Position numbers and translations under genes: made by a program. The notes below the pieces were generated by a model. It did not search any database. It saw nothing but the letters and a program-made list of their open reading frames with translations, and was not told the DNA's origin. A DNA stretch of 64,000 bases from Sphingopyxis macrogoltabida. GTDB lineage: Bacteria > Pseudomonadota > Alphaproteobacteria > Sphingomonadales > Sphingomonadaceae. Below are positions 19,000 to 27,585 of this stretch, piece after piece; the stretch's first letter is position 1; each line of letters begins with the position of its first letter. The stretch is taken from positions 1 to 64,000 of the forward strand of contig QFPJ01000001.1 in the NCBI GenBank assembly GCA_003241685.1, given 5' to 3'.

Positions 19000-19013
19000 A
19001 CGAAAGCCGAGAT

Positions 19014-19055
19014 AAAAAGGCGCCGCCATCCACAACGGGATGGCGGCGCCTTTTT
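19014..19055. terminator. Strong bidirectional intrinsic terminator
   Basis: A perfect 17-bp stem (arms 19014-19030 and 19039-19055) with an 8-base loop. It is flanked by A5 on the left and T5 on the right, so it can stop transcription from both the ligase (plus) and the convergent VOC gene (minus). Confidence 0.93.
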
Positions 19056-19074
19056 CTTTGCGAATGAAGCGCCG

Positions 19075-19686
19075 TCAGGAGCTGCGCAGGCGCGTGATCA
19101 ACTGCGTCGTCGGCGGCGCCTGCTCGGTGGGCAGGCGGACGATGTCCTGGGGACGTTCGCCCCCGTTCAGCCGCGCGATCCACTCATCGGCGTCGAATTC
19201 GACACCCACCGGGTTCACGTCGAACCGATCGACCATCAGGTCGGTCGCATCGTGCATATCCTCGAAATTGTCGATCTGAAGCTCGATGCGGTTGTCGTCG
19301 GGGTCGAGGTAGTACAGCGACGTGGTCGGCCCGTGGTTGACGTTGCAGAAGGGCAATATGCCCTCCCCCTTCAGCCGTGCATAGGTCGACAGGAGGTCGG
19401 CCAGCCGATCATAGGTAAAGGCAATATGGTCGAGGCCGACGGCGCGATGCGGCCGGTCCGCCATATCCGGGCCGCCCGCGATCGCGATGCGGTGATGCTC
19501 CTCGTCATAGGACAGGAAGGCGATGCGCTCGTTGCGGTAGATCATGTCGGCGGCCAGCACCGTGCGATACCATGCGATCATCTCTTCCAGATGATCGCGC
19601 GTGCGCAGGACGACATGGGCAAGCTTGCCAGGGCGGACGGGCTGATCGGTCGAGACCGTGGTTTCGGGCGTCGCGAGGTCGGTCAT
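19075..19686 (-). CDS. VOC-superfamily protein, probable single-domain extradiol-type dioxygenase
   Basis: A 203-residue VOC protein closely similar to the one at 3.7 kb. Likely metal ligands are His24 (KLAHVVLRT), His87 (GLDHIAFTYD) and Glu135 (NRIELQID). The shared central part (SYDEEHHRIAIA, NVNHGPTTSLYY) marks the two as paralogues, probably acting on related diols. ATG at 19686 is preferred because GGAGAGA ends six bases upstream; earlier in-frame starts would cover the promoter. An operator-like palindrome lies at 19706-19723. Confidence 0.85.
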   Translation of the reverse strand: MTDLATPETTVSTDQPVRPGKLAHVVLRTRDHLEEMIAWYRTVLAADMIYRNERIAFLSYDEEHHRIAIAGGPDMADRPHRAVGLDHIAFTYDRLADLLSTYARLKGEGILPFCNVNHGPTTSLYYLDPDDNRIELQIDNFEDMHDATDLMVDRFDVNPVGVEFDADEWIARLNGGERPQDIVRLPTEQAPPTTQLITRLRSS

Positions 19687-19705
19687 CATTCTCTCCATGA
19701 CTCTA

Positions 19706-19723
19706 TAACATTCAAAAATGTCA
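19706..19723. promoter_or_regulatory. Operator TGACATT-TTTG-AATGTTA (minus-strand reading)
   Basis: Matches 13 of 14 arm bases of the perfect palindrome at 8452-8469, with the same 4-base centre length. On the minus strand, TATATT (19731-19736) lies seven bases upstream and is a plausible -10 box of the VOC gene, so the site again overlaps the predicted transcription start. Confidence 0.55.
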
Positions 19724-19771
19724 ATTCGACAATATAATAGGCATCGAACCTTGTCCAGCCGTGCCGCGCCT

Positions 19772-21082
19772 TCACGCCGCCTGCGCGCCGAAACGGCGAT
19801 CGGCGGCCAGAAAGGCGAGACCGGCAAGGAAATTGGCGACCGCCACGAACAACAGCGCCCATTGCAGGCTGGCGGTGCCGAGTTGCGGGCGAAGCATGTC
19901 GCTGGCCATCCCGACGACCAGCGGGCCGACCGATGCGCCCAGCAATCCGACGCCGATCATCAGCACGCTGCTGGCAACCGCCTGTCGTCCCGTTCCGGCA
20001 ATGATGTGCGCCATGCCGAACGAGGCCGGGATGAAAAAGACATAGGCCATCAATATCGGCACGAAGCACAGCACGGCGATCGTCGTATTGGGCGCGAACC
20101 AGCATAGCGCCGCCGCGGGCGCGGCAAAGATCATCGACAAAGCGGGCGCGCGCAGCGTGTGCCGGCGCCCGTTCGCCATCGCCCGGTCAAAGGCCCGGCC
20201 GCCCAGATAGGAGCCGACGACACCGCCGATCCCCTGAATCAGCCCAAGATAGAGGCCGACCTGCGCCGTGGTCAGGCCATGGACGCGGATCAGATAAGGG
20301 GCCGAAAAGCTGAGCGTGGCATAGACCGCCGCGCCCGACAGGCTGATGGCGAGAAACAGCGCGCGAAACGCCGGCGAGGCAAAGAGATGCCGGACCGTCG
20401 CGGCGAGCGGCGGCGTCGGTTCGGCCGTGCGCGCATGGCGCGCATCGGGCACGAGGAAGAGCAGCAGGAGCACGAAGACCAAGCCCGCGCCGCCCGCGCC
20501 GAACAACGCGACGCGCCAGCTCGCATGGTCGTTGATCCAGCCCCCCAGGACGAGTCCCAGCATCGTTCCGACCGGAACGCCCATCGAAAACAGGCCGAGC
20601 GCCAGGCCGCGGCGTTCGGGCGCGATCCGCCGCGAGATCAGCGCATGCGCCGCCGGTGTACAGCCCGCCTCCCCCACCGCGACGCCGACGCGCGCGACCG
20701 CGAGCTGCGCGAAATTGCGCGCGAGACCGCCCGCCGCGGTCATCGTGCTCCAGACCAGAATGCAACCGCCGAGCACCGCCTTGGGCGACCAGCGGTCGGC
20801 GAGCCGGCCCAGCGGCAGCGCCATGGTCGAATAGCAGACGGCAAAAGCAAAGCCGCCGAGCAGTCCGAGTTGCGTGTCCGAAAGGCCAAGATCGCGCTTG
20901 ATCGATTCCGCCAGAATGAAGGGCAGCTGCCGATCGAGAAAATTCAACACGTTGATCAGCGTCAATACGACCAGCGTCGTCACCGTCGCCCGCATCGGGA
21001 GATAGGATTCGCTCGCCTCCGTCGGCGGGGTCTGAGCCGGGGCAACCGGGGACGCATCCGCCGTCAATTCACTGCTGCGCAT
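19772..21082 (-). CDS. MFS transporter
   Basis: A 436-residue major facilitator with about 12 hydrophobic segments and a charged central loop (residues about 215-230). The first helix region contains NVLNFLDRQLPFILAESIKRDLGLSDTQLGLLGG, typical of the family, and an RLADR-like A-motif (GRLADRWSPK) follows helix 2. It probably imports or exports an aromatic acid intermediate. It starts four bases after the stop of the SnoaL-like gene on the same strand, so the two are likely co-transcribed. Similar carrier to the one at 33.4 kb. Confidence 0.9.
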   Translation of the reverse strand: MRSSELTADASPVAPAQTPPTEASESYLPMRATVTTLVVLTLINVLNFLDRQLPFILAESIKRDLGLSDTQLGLLGGFAFAVCYSTMALPLGRLADRWSPKAVLGGCILVWSTMTAAGGLARNFAQLAVARVGVAVGEAGCTPAAHALISRRIAPERRGLALGLFSMGVPVGTMLGLVLGGWINDHASWRVALFGAGGAGLVFVLLLLFLVPDARHARTAEPTPPLAATVRHLFASPAFRALFLAISLSGAAVYATLSFSAPYLIRVHGLTTAQVGLYLGLIQGIGGVVGSYLGGRAFDRAMANGRRHTLRAPALSMIFAAPAAALCWFAPNTTIAVLCFVPILMAYVFFIPASFGMAHIIAGTGRQAVASSVLMIGVGLLGASVGPLVVGMASDMLRPQLGTASLQWALLFVAVANFLAGLAFLAADRRFGAQAA

Positions 21083-21086
21083 CGCC

Positions 21087-21488
21087 TCAGCCCTCGAACG
21101 GGGTCAGCACGGCGCGGTGGGCGATGCGCCAGCCGCCGGGCGTGCGCCGATAGGAATCGCGATATTCGCGAACGATCGGCTGCGTCGCGTCATGCTGACC
21201 GCCGCCGACGAACACGAGACAATAGTGCGTGCCGGTCGCCGTGTCGGCATCGGTGGGCGTCACCAGACTCGTCGTCAGCAGGTGCCGCGTGATCAGGCCC
21301 GCCGGTCGCGCGCCGACCATCTTGACCAGTGCCGCCCGCCCTTCGACGCGCAGGTCGCCGCGCTCGAAAACGCCGTCTTCGGTGAACAGCGATGCAAAGG
21401 CATCCGCATCCACGGCGTCGGCCACGATGCAGAAACGGCGGACCAGCGTGATGCACGCATCGGCAATGGAATCGTTCGGCACAGACAT
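21087..21488 (-). CDS. SnoaL/NTF2-like protein
   Basis: A 133-residue NTF2-fold protein (VADAVDADAFASLFTEDGVFERGDLRVEG core, GGWRIAHRAV C-terminal strand). In aromatic and steroid pathways such proteins act as small cyclases, isomerases, dehydratases or ring-hydroxylase beta subunits; this one lacks a large-subunit partner and its role is unknown. ATG at 21488 lies nine bases after GAGGAGG, which decides it against the upstream in-frame ATG codons. Heads a two-gene unit with the MFS carrier and is divergent from the flavin monooxygenase gene. Confidence 0.78.
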   Translation of the reverse strand: MSVPNDSIADACITLVRRFCIVADAVDADAFASLFTEDGVFERGDLRVEGRAALVKMVGARPAGLITRHLLTTSLVTPTDADTATGTHYCLVFVGGGQHDATQPIVREYRDSYRRTPGGWRIAHRAVLTPFEG

Positions 21489-21566
21489 GCCCGGCATCCT
21501 CCTCGATCTATTCTTCGGCTTTGAGTTGACACAGTCGCCCGACTCAGGCAAGCATTTTCGTCAACT

Positions 21567-21584
21567 TGACATAAACGTATGTTG
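21567..21584. promoter_or_regulatory. Degenerate operator TGACATA-AACG-TATGTTG
   Basis: Agrees with 10 of 14 arm bases of the 8452-8469 palindrome and has the same spacing, just before the monooxygenase start. Weakest member of the family. Confidence 0.3.
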
Positions 21585-21593
21585 GAGATGGCC

Positions 21594-22823
21594 ATGGAGA
21601 GGGTTTTGAACGGGGCAACCGACGAATTGGAGCGGCGCAATGTCGTTGGCGGAGGGGCTGGCGGCGACGTCGTCGCCCGCGCCGAGGCGCTGATTCCCGT
21701 GCTGCGCGACCGCGCGGCCGACAGCAACGCGGCGGGGCGGCTGCCCGATGAAACGATTGCGGATCTGGACGCGGCGGGCCTGTTCAGCATGACCATCCCG
21801 CGCCGCTATGGCGGGCTTCAGACCGACATCACCACCTATATGAACGCGGTGGTCGCGCTTGGGCGCGGCGACCCGTCGGTGGCGTGGGTCGCGACGATCA
21901 TCAACATCAACAACTGGTTTCTGTCGGCCCTTTATCCGCCCGAAACGACCGAGGAGGTCTTCTCCGTCCCCGGCGTCCGGACCGCTGCGGTGCTGTCGCC
22001 GCGCAGTTGCAAGTCGCGCCGCGTCGATGGCGGCTTCGTGATCGAGGAAGGCATCTGGGGCTTCAACTCGGGTGTCTATCACAGCCAGTGGGAAATGCTG
22101 GGCTTCCCCGTCATCGAAGACGGCGTCCACCAATATGACGCGCTGGCGCTGATGCCCGCGTCGAACGTCGAATTTCTCGACGACTGGGATACGATCGGTA
22201 TCCGGGGCAGCGGCAGCACCAGCGTGCGGGTGCGCGACATCTTCATTCCCGATGCACGGATCGGCCGCGCCGACCTGGCGCGTCAGGGCATCTATCCCTC
22301 GACGCAGCTCGACGACGAATGGCTGTACCGTTCGGCTTTCACGCCGCTCGGCCAGATCATCATCGCCTTTCCCGCGCTCGGCGCGGGCCTTGGCGCGCTC
22401 GACATGTTCATGAACGGCCTTGCCAAGCGCGGCATCACCGCGACGCAGTACAAGAGCCAGGCCGAAGCGCCGATCACCCATCTCCAGATTGGCGAGGCAT
22501 CGGCAAAGATCGACGCGGCGCGGACGATCATCGCCGCGGCCGCCGCCGAAATCGAACGCACGGCACAGGCGGGGCAATCGATGCCGCCGCTCGACCGCGC
22601 GCGCATCCGCCGCAACACCGGCTTTGCCGACCGGCTTATCTGGGAAGGCGTCGACAAGCTCGCCGACGCATCGGGCGGCTCGTTCGCCAGCGTGCGCCAC
22701 CCGCTCGGCCGATATTGGCACGATGCCCGCATCGCCAGCATGCATGCCACGCTGGTTCCCTCGACGGTCTATGAGCTTTTCGGCCGCATGATGTGCGGGC
22801 TCGACGCGACCGGGAACGTCTGA
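21594..22823 (+). CDS. Flavin-dependent monooxygenase, acyl-CoA-dehydrogenase fold (HsaA/DszC-like oxygenase)
   Basis: A 409-residue protein with the acyl-CoA dehydrogenase fold. The GIRGSGSTSVRVRDIFIP motif and the C-terminal region HDARIASMHATLV, whose histidine occupies the place of the HsaA/HpaB catalytic base, identify it as the oxygenase component of a two-component hydroxylase rather than a dehydrogenase. It needs reduced flavin, probably from the reductase at 7.8 kb. ATG at 21594 follows GGAG by six bases and is preferred over ATG at 21579 and 21588. Divergent from the SnoaL gene. Confidence 0.85.
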   Translation: MERVLNGATDELERRNVVGGGAGGDVVARAEALIPVLRDRAADSNAAGRLPDETIADLDAAGLFSMTIPRRYGGLQTDITTYMNAVVALGRGDPSVAWVATIININNWFLSALYPPETTEEVFSVPGVRTAAVLSPRSCKSRRVDGGFVIEEGIWGFNSGVYHSQWEMLGFPVIEDGVHQYDALALMPASNVEFLDDWDTIGIRGSGSTSVRVRDIFIPDARIGRADLARQGIYPSTQLDDEWLYRSAFTPLGQIIIAFPALGAGLGALDMFMNGLAKRGITATQYKSQAEAPITHLQIGEASAKIDAARTIIAAAAAEIERTAQAGQSMPPLDRARIRRNTGFADRLIWEGVDKLADASGGSFASVRHPLGRYWHDARIASMHATLVPSTVYELFGRMMCGLDATGNV

Positions 22824-22832
22824 CCCAAAGCT

Positions 22833-22861
22833 ATGGAGACCGGCCGCCGGCCGGTCTCCAT
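22833..22861. terminator. Hairpin 1 between convergent genes
   Basis: Perfect 13-bp stem (ATGGAGACCGGCC and its complement) with a 3-base loop, ten bases after the monooxygenase stop. No T-run follows. Confidence 0.6.
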
Positions 22862-22868
22862 CCTGACT

Positions 22869-22898
22869 GGGGCGCGCCGGATTCGACCGGCGCGCCCC
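22869..22898. terminator. Hairpin 2 between convergent genes
   Basis: Perfect 12-bp GC-rich stem (GGGGCGCGCCGG and its complement) with a 6-base loop, followed by ATTTCGTTTT. Together with hairpin 1 it separates the convergent monooxygenase and ThDP-enzyme genes. Confidence 0.65.
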
Positions 22899-22910
22899 AT
22901 TTCGTTTTCC

Positions 22911-24473
22911 TCAGAGAACGACCTCGACCAGATAGGGGCCGCGCGCCGCGAACCCCTGCCGAAGCTGGTCGGCGAATTCGTCGAGCGTTTCGGCGCGGCC
23001 GTTCGCCACGCCATGGCCGGTCGCAAGCGCACACCAGTCCAGCGCCGGATCGCCGATCGACAGCATCGCTTCCGCACGCGGCCCCGGAACCCCGGAGCCC
23101 ATGTTGGCGAATTCGCCGCGCAGGATCTGATATTTGCGGTTCGCGAATACGACGATCGTCACGTCCAGCCCCTCGCGCGCCATCGTCCACAGCGCCTGAA
23201 GCGTGTACATCCCGCTGCCGTCGCCGGTCAGCGCCAGCACCTTGCGATCGGGCGCCGCGATCGCGGCACCGACCGCCGCCGGAGGGGCGAAACCGATCGA
23301 CGCGCCGCGGCTCACCAGCCAGTCGTGCGGCGGGGCGTTGGTCGTCTCCTTGTAGAAGGACCGGCCGGACGTCACCGCCTCGTCCACCACGATCGCATTG
23401 TCGGGAAGCAGGGCGCCGATGACCGCGCCCAGACCTTCCAGCGTGATCGGGCCCGTTGGGCATTCGGGCGGCGCCAGCGGCGCCAGCCCCGGATCCTCCT
23501 TCTCCGCTCCCAGAGCACGGGCGAGCGCCTCCAGCGCCGCCTCGACATCGTCGCCCGGTTCCGCCAGCGTGCGGATCGCACAGCTTGGCGGGGCGAGTTC
23601 GACGGGCTTGCCCGGATAGGCGAAGAAGGACACCGGCGCTTCGGCGCCCGCCAGCACCATTTCGGTCTTGTCGGCCAGCAGGCGCAGCGCATTGTCCACC
23701 GGCTGGGTATAGGGAATGCGGTCGACCGCCACGCGCCCCGCCCCACGTTCGATCCGGCTGCTGTGAATCTCCGTCAGCAGCTTGCACCCCGTTCGCGCAG
23801 CGATGCGCCCCGCCCATTCGAGCGACCGCGCGCGCGTTCCGGCATCGCCGAGCAGAAGCACGCCGGCGCTTCCGGCCGCACGCAGCGCATCCGCCGCCGC
23901 CGCGACCGCCGACTCGCGCACGGGACGCCGCGGCAGCGGTGCCAGCGCCGCAGCGGGCGCCCCTCCCGGCCCCCAGGACACGTCCGCGGGCAGGACCAGC
24001 GTCGCGATGCGGCCGGGCGACTGGCGGGCGAGCCGCACGGCCTCGGCCGCGTCGGCGGCGAGATGGTCCCCGTCGGTGGTGGTCCGGACCCAGTTCGACA
24101 CCGGCCGCGCCACACCCTCGATATCGCCCGACAGGGGCGTGTCGAGGTGCGCGCAATAGGTGGCGTGATCGCCGACGATATTGACGATTCCCGACCGCGC
24201 CTTTTTCGCATTGTGCAGATTGGCGACCCCGTTGCCGAGCCCCGGCGCCAGATGGAGCAGCGTCGCCGCCGGCTTGTCGGCGATCCGGTAATAGCCATCG
24301 GCCGCCCCCGTCACGACGCCTTCGAAAAGACCCAGGACGCAGCGCATCCCCTCGATCTTGTCGAGCGCGGCGACGAAATGCATCTCCGACGTCCCCGGAT
24401 TGGTGAAACAGACATCGACGCCGCCCGCGAGCAGCGTGTGAACGAGCGTTTCCGCCCCGCTTTCCTTGGTCAT
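22911..24473 (-). CDS. Thiamine-diphosphate-dependent enzyme (benzoylformate decarboxylase / acetolactate synthase-like)
   Basis: A 520-residue three-domain ThDP enzyme. The N-terminal domain has the cofactor-activating Glu in NPGTSEMHF and, further on, LLHLAPGLGNG, where the His lines up with the active-site His of benzoylformate decarboxylase. The C-terminal ThDP/Mg motif is LALTGDGSGMYT with VVFANRKYQ. It could decarboxylate an aryl 2-oxoacid or perform a lyase reaction. ATG at 24473 has GAGGATAGA upstream and lies 16 bases after the ligase stop, so the two are co-transcribed. The longer reading to 24569 overlaps the ligase and is rejected. Confidence 0.87.
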   Translation of the reverse strand: MTKESGAETLVHTLLAGGVDVCFTNPGTSEMHFVAALDKIEGMRCVLGLFEGVVTGAADGYYRIADKPAATLLHLAPGLGNGVANLHNAKKARSGIVNIVGDHATYCAHLDTPLSGDIEGVARPVSNWVRTTTDGDHLAADAAEAVRLARQSPGRIATLVLPADVSWGPGGAPAAALAPLPRRPVRESAVAAAADALRAAGSAGVLLLGDAGTRARSLEWAGRIAARTGCKLLTEIHSSRIERGAGRVAVDRIPYTQPVDNALRLLADKTEMVLAGAEAPVSFFAYPGKPVELAPPSCAIRTLAEPGDDVEAALEALARALGAEKEDPGLAPLAPPECPTGPITLEGLGAVIGALLPDNAIVVDEAVTSGRSFYKETTNAPPHDWLVSRGASIGFAPPAAVGAAIAAPDRKVLALTGDGSGMYTLQALWTMAREGLDVTIVVFANRKYQILRGEFANMGSGVPGPRAEAMLSIGDPALDWCALATGHGVANGRAETLDEFADQLRQGFAARGPYLVEVVL

Positions 24474-24489
24474 TCTATCCTCGTCCCTC

Positions 24490-25971
24490 TTATGCCGGCA
24501 CCGCGACCTGTTCGCGCAGCCGGCGTTTAAAAATCTTGCCGCTGTCGTCGCGCGGCAGCGTGTCGGCAAAGCGGATTTCGCGCGGCACCTTGTATCCCGC
24601 GATCCGCGCGCGCAACGTCTCGGCGATGGCGGGTGCGCTCAGCGCGGCGCCGGGCTCGACCTGAACGAAGGCCAGCACCGCCTCGCCATATTCCGCGTCG
24701 GGCATGCCGACCACCGCGCAATCGGCGATGCCGCCGATGCCCATCAACGCCGCCTCGATCTCGGCGGGATAGATGTTCACTCCGCCGGAAATGATCATGT
24801 CGGTCCGGCGGTCGCAGATGAAGATATAGCCGTCGGCATCGCGATATCCGATATCGCCCGTTGCCAGCCCCGCGCCCATATCGACCGCCCGGCGCTTCGC
24901 ATCGTCGCCATGATAGGTGAAATCGGCCTGCGGCGTCCGTTCGACGCAGATCTCGCCCGCGACGCCATCGGCACAAGGCGCACCGTCGGCGTCGCGTACC
25001 GACAGGCCAACACCGTCCAGCGGCCGGCCGACCGTCCCGCGATGGGCCAGCCATTCCGCCGCGTCGCAAAAGGTCAGCGGCCCGAGTTCGGTCGATCCAT
25101 AATATTCCGCCAGAACCGGACCCCACCATGCGATCATCGCCGATTTGACGTCGGGCGGGCATGGCGCCCCCGCGTGCAGCACCCATTGCAGCGACCGTCC
25201 GGAAAAGCCGGCGCGGACCGCATCGGGCAACGCCAGCAAGCGGACGAACATGGTCGGCACCATGAACATGTGACTGACGGCCTCCGCATCGATCAACCGC
25301 AGCGTCTCCTGCGCATCGAAGCGGCGGCGCAGGATCAGCGTCCCGCCACAGCGCAGCGTATTGATGCCGAAGAAGTTCGGCGCGCTGTGATAGAGCGGCG
25401 CCGACAGCAGCGCCCGCATGCCGGGCTCATGCGAATAGATGGTCCGGCGGATGCGCCCGACTGCGGCAGCCTGCTCGGCCGACATCGCCAGGCGCCGGAC
25501 GCCCTTGGGCTTGCCGGTCGTGCCCGATGTATAGATCATGCTGGAAACGGCAGGCCGCGGCGCGAGTCCGCTGGGTTCGGCGCCCGCCAGCGCCGCCGTC
25601 CAGCAGGCAAAACCCCCCGCATCCGCCCCGGCCCCGACCGCAAAGACGCGGACATGCTCGGCTATGCTATCCCGCACAGCCGTCAACAGGTCGGCATCGC
25701 CGACCACGACCGACGCGCCGCAGTCCTGCAGCACATAGCCGACCTCCGGCGCCGCGAAATGCCAGTTGATGGGAACGGCATAGGCGCCAAGATTCTGCGC
25801 CGCCATCGTCGCCTCGACGAAAGCGCGGCCGTTGCGCAGGAGCAGCGCCACGGCATCACCCTCCCCGACCCCGGCTTCGACGAACAGCGACATGGCGCGC
25901 GCGACACGATCGGCGAGTTCTTCCGGTTCGACGACGCCTTCGTCGTCCACGAGTCTGCCCATGATCACCAT
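24490..25971 (-). CDS. Acyl-CoA ligase (AMP-forming)
   Basis: A 493-residue ANL-family ligase with MIYTSGTTGKPKGV, YYGSTELGPL, TGDIGYRDADGYIFICDRRTD and a C-terminal catalytic lysine in DDSGKIFKRRL. The N-terminal domain is slightly short for the family. It is first in a two-gene unit with the ThDP enzyme; together they could convert a 2-oxoacid product to an acid and then activate it. ATG at 25971 is preceded by GGGAGACG. An ATTGCATGCAAT operator sits 60-71 bases upstream, placing the pair in the presumed GntR regulon. Confidence 0.88.
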   Translation of the reverse strand: MVIMGRLVDDEGVVEPEELADRVARAMSLFVEAGVGEGDAVALLLRNGRAFVEATMAAQNLGAYAVPINWHFAAPEVGYVLQDCGASVVVGDADLLTAVRDSIAEHVRVFAVGAGADAGGFACWTAALAGAEPSGLAPRPAVSSMIYTSGTTGKPKGVRRLAMSAEQAAAVGRIRRTIYSHEPGMRALLSAPLYHSAPNFFGINTLRCGGTLILRRRFDAQETLRLIDAEAVSHMFMVPTMFVRLLALPDAVRAGFSGRSLQWVLHAGAPCPPDVKSAMIAWWGPVLAEYYGSTELGPLTFCDAAEWLAHRGTVGRPLDGVGLSVRDADGAPCADGVAGEICVERTPQADFTYHGDDAKRRAVDMGAGLATGDIGYRDADGYIFICDRRTDMIISGGVNIYPAEIEAALMGIGGIADCAVVGMPDAEYGEAVLAFVQVEPGAALSAPAIAETLRARIAGYKVPREIRFADTLPRDDSGKIFKRRLREQVAVPA

Positions 25972-26030
25972 CGTCTCCCTCTCACCCGCGGATCGTGCGC
26001 CCGCAAAAAGTCCGCACCGAATCGCCCGTT

Positions 26031-26042
26031 ATTGCATGCAAT
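26031..26042. promoter_or_regulatory. GntR-type operator ATTGCATGCAAT
   Basis: A perfect 12-base palindrome upstream of the ligase and ThDP genes. TATAAA on the minus strand (26042-26047) overlaps its edge and is a plausible -10 box. The 16 bases TATTGCATGCAATTTA are identical to those at 38711-38726. Confidence 0.72.
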
Positions 26043-26404
26043 TTATATTCTGGTCCCTATCGATGCGTGGCTATGCTAACAAGCTTTCACCCATAGGTTC
26101 GCTCACAAATGATCGATCAATCTTTTGAAAACTCGCACCCGCGCAAATGCGCCAACGAATCGACGCATATCGCAGACTGCATACACCTTTCCCGCCGCCG
26201 CCCTCCTCTCCTTGCGCCCCCGCGCCGACGAGCCGATCTTCAGAAAACCCCGATCAGGGGACCCATATCGCTTGACATTCTAAATTATCAGGTTGACTAT
26301 TATGTAGGTTTGAAATGGTCAAGCATCTTCCCTGCCGATGCGGCATGGGAAACCGATCGCATGAGGCATCGGCCCGAACGAGGACCGACCGGGAGAGGAG
26401 ATTT
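26043..26404. promoter_or_regulatory. Intergenic region upstream of the Tat-exported amidohydrolase, with TGACATT operator at 26273-26290
   Basis: 362 bases without a credible gene. TGACATT-CTAA-ATTATCA (26273-26290) matches 12 of 14 arm bases of the 8452-8469 palindrome with correct spacing; its TTGACA could also serve as a -35 box, with TATTAT at 26298-26303 at a long spacing of 20. The right arm also shares TTATCAG with the elements at 3.4-3.6 kb. GGGAGAGGAG at 26393-26402 is the ribosome binding site of the amidohydrolase. Confidence 0.5.
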
Positions 26405-27505
26405 ATGGTGACGCGCAGGGATTTTGTCGGGTCGGCCGCAGCTACATCGCTGGGCGCAGCCTTTGCAGGGACGGCACAGGCCGGACAAGGCACCGTCATT
26501 CCCGCATCGGGCAATGGCGACGGCATTATCGACGTGCACTGCCATGCCCTGCTGCCGCGATGGCTGGACAGGGCGGCCGCCTTTCAGGGGCGCACCCGCG
26601 AGACGATGAACATCGCGCAGTCGCCCGTCCCCGACTGGACGCCCGAACTCCATATCGCGACCATGGACGCACATGGCATCGAGGCGAGCGTTCTGTCGTG
26701 GCCCAGCGCCACCGCCATGGTACGCGGGAAGGAAGCGAAGGATTTCGCACGCGCGCTGAACGAGGATCTGGCGAACATCATCGCGCGCCACCCCGGCCGC
26801 TTCGGCGCCTTTGCCATTCTGCCGCTGGACGACATGGACGCGACGCTGGAGGAAATGGCCTATTGCCTCGACGTGCTGAAGTTCGACGGCGCGAGCAGCA
26901 GCACCCATGTCGGCGGCGTCTATCTGGGCGACAGCCATTTCGATCCCTGGTTCGCCGAAATGAACCGGCGCGGCGCGACCCTGTTCGTGCATCCCACGAC
27001 GCCCCCCGGACAGACCGAGACGCCGATCGGCATCAACCCGTCGATCCTGGAATTCATGTTCGAAACCAGCCGCATGGTGACCAACATGGTCGTGTCGGGC
27101 GCGAAGACGCGGTTCGACAAGATCAAGTTCATTTCGTCGCACGGCGGCGGCACCATCCCCTATCTCGCGACGCGGATCAGCATTCTGGAGCCGCATTATG
27201 GCCCCGGACCCGGACGGGAACCCATGACCGGCGAAGAGATACTGAAGACGCTTTCGACCTTCTATTTCGACCTGACCGCCTCCACCGCGCCCGCGTCGCT
27301 CGATGCGATCCGGCATCTGGTCCCGGATTCGCAGCTCATGTTCGGCACCGACTTTCCGATGATGCCGCCGACGACGATCGCCCCGGCCAAGGCACGGTTC
27401 GATGCCTATGCGCCGCTGGGCGCGGACGAGCGGCGCGCGATCCTGCGCGACAGCGCGCTGGCGATCCTGCCCAGTCTGTCGGCCCGGGTCGGCAAAGGCG
27501 GCTGA
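26405..27505 (+). CDS. Tat-exported amidohydrolase-2 family enzyme
   Basis: A 366-residue paralogue of the amidohydrolase at 6.8 kb, but with an N-terminal twin-arginine leader: VTRRDFVGS, then an alanine-rich hydrophobic stretch ending in GTAQA-GQ, so the mature enzyme should be periplasmic. Metal motifs are IDVHCHALLP, LFVHPTTPPG, ISSHGGGTIPYL and LMFGTDFPMMP. Possible reactions are aromatic decarboxylation or C-C hydrolysis, as for the family. ATG at 26405 is chosen because a strong ribosome binding site precedes it and it gives an intact Tat leader. First gene of a unit with HisD-like, SDR and MBL-fold genes. Confidence 0.88.
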   Translation: MVTRRDFVGSAAATSLGAAFAGTAQAGQGTVIPASGNGDGIIDVHCHALLPRWLDRAAAFQGRTRETMNIAQSPVPDWTPELHIATMDAHGIEASVLSWPSATAMVRGKEAKDFARALNEDLANIIARHPGRFGAFAILPLDDMDATLEEMAYCLDVLKFDGASSSTHVGGVYLGDSHFDPWFAEMNRRGATLFVHPTTPPGQTETPIGINPSILEFMFETSRMVTNMVVSGAKTRFDKIKFISSHGGGTIPYLATRISILEPHYGPGPGREPMTGEEILKTLSTFYFDLTASTAPASLDAIRHLVPDSQLMFGTDFPMMPPTTIAPAKARFDAYAPLGADERRAILRDSALAILPSLSARVGKGG

Positions 27506-27585
27506 TAGCGGGGGGCGCCGCCCCTTTTCGATATTTGCATTAAAACCGTGCGCGGCGAACGGGCCGCGCCAAAGAGGAACAGGTG

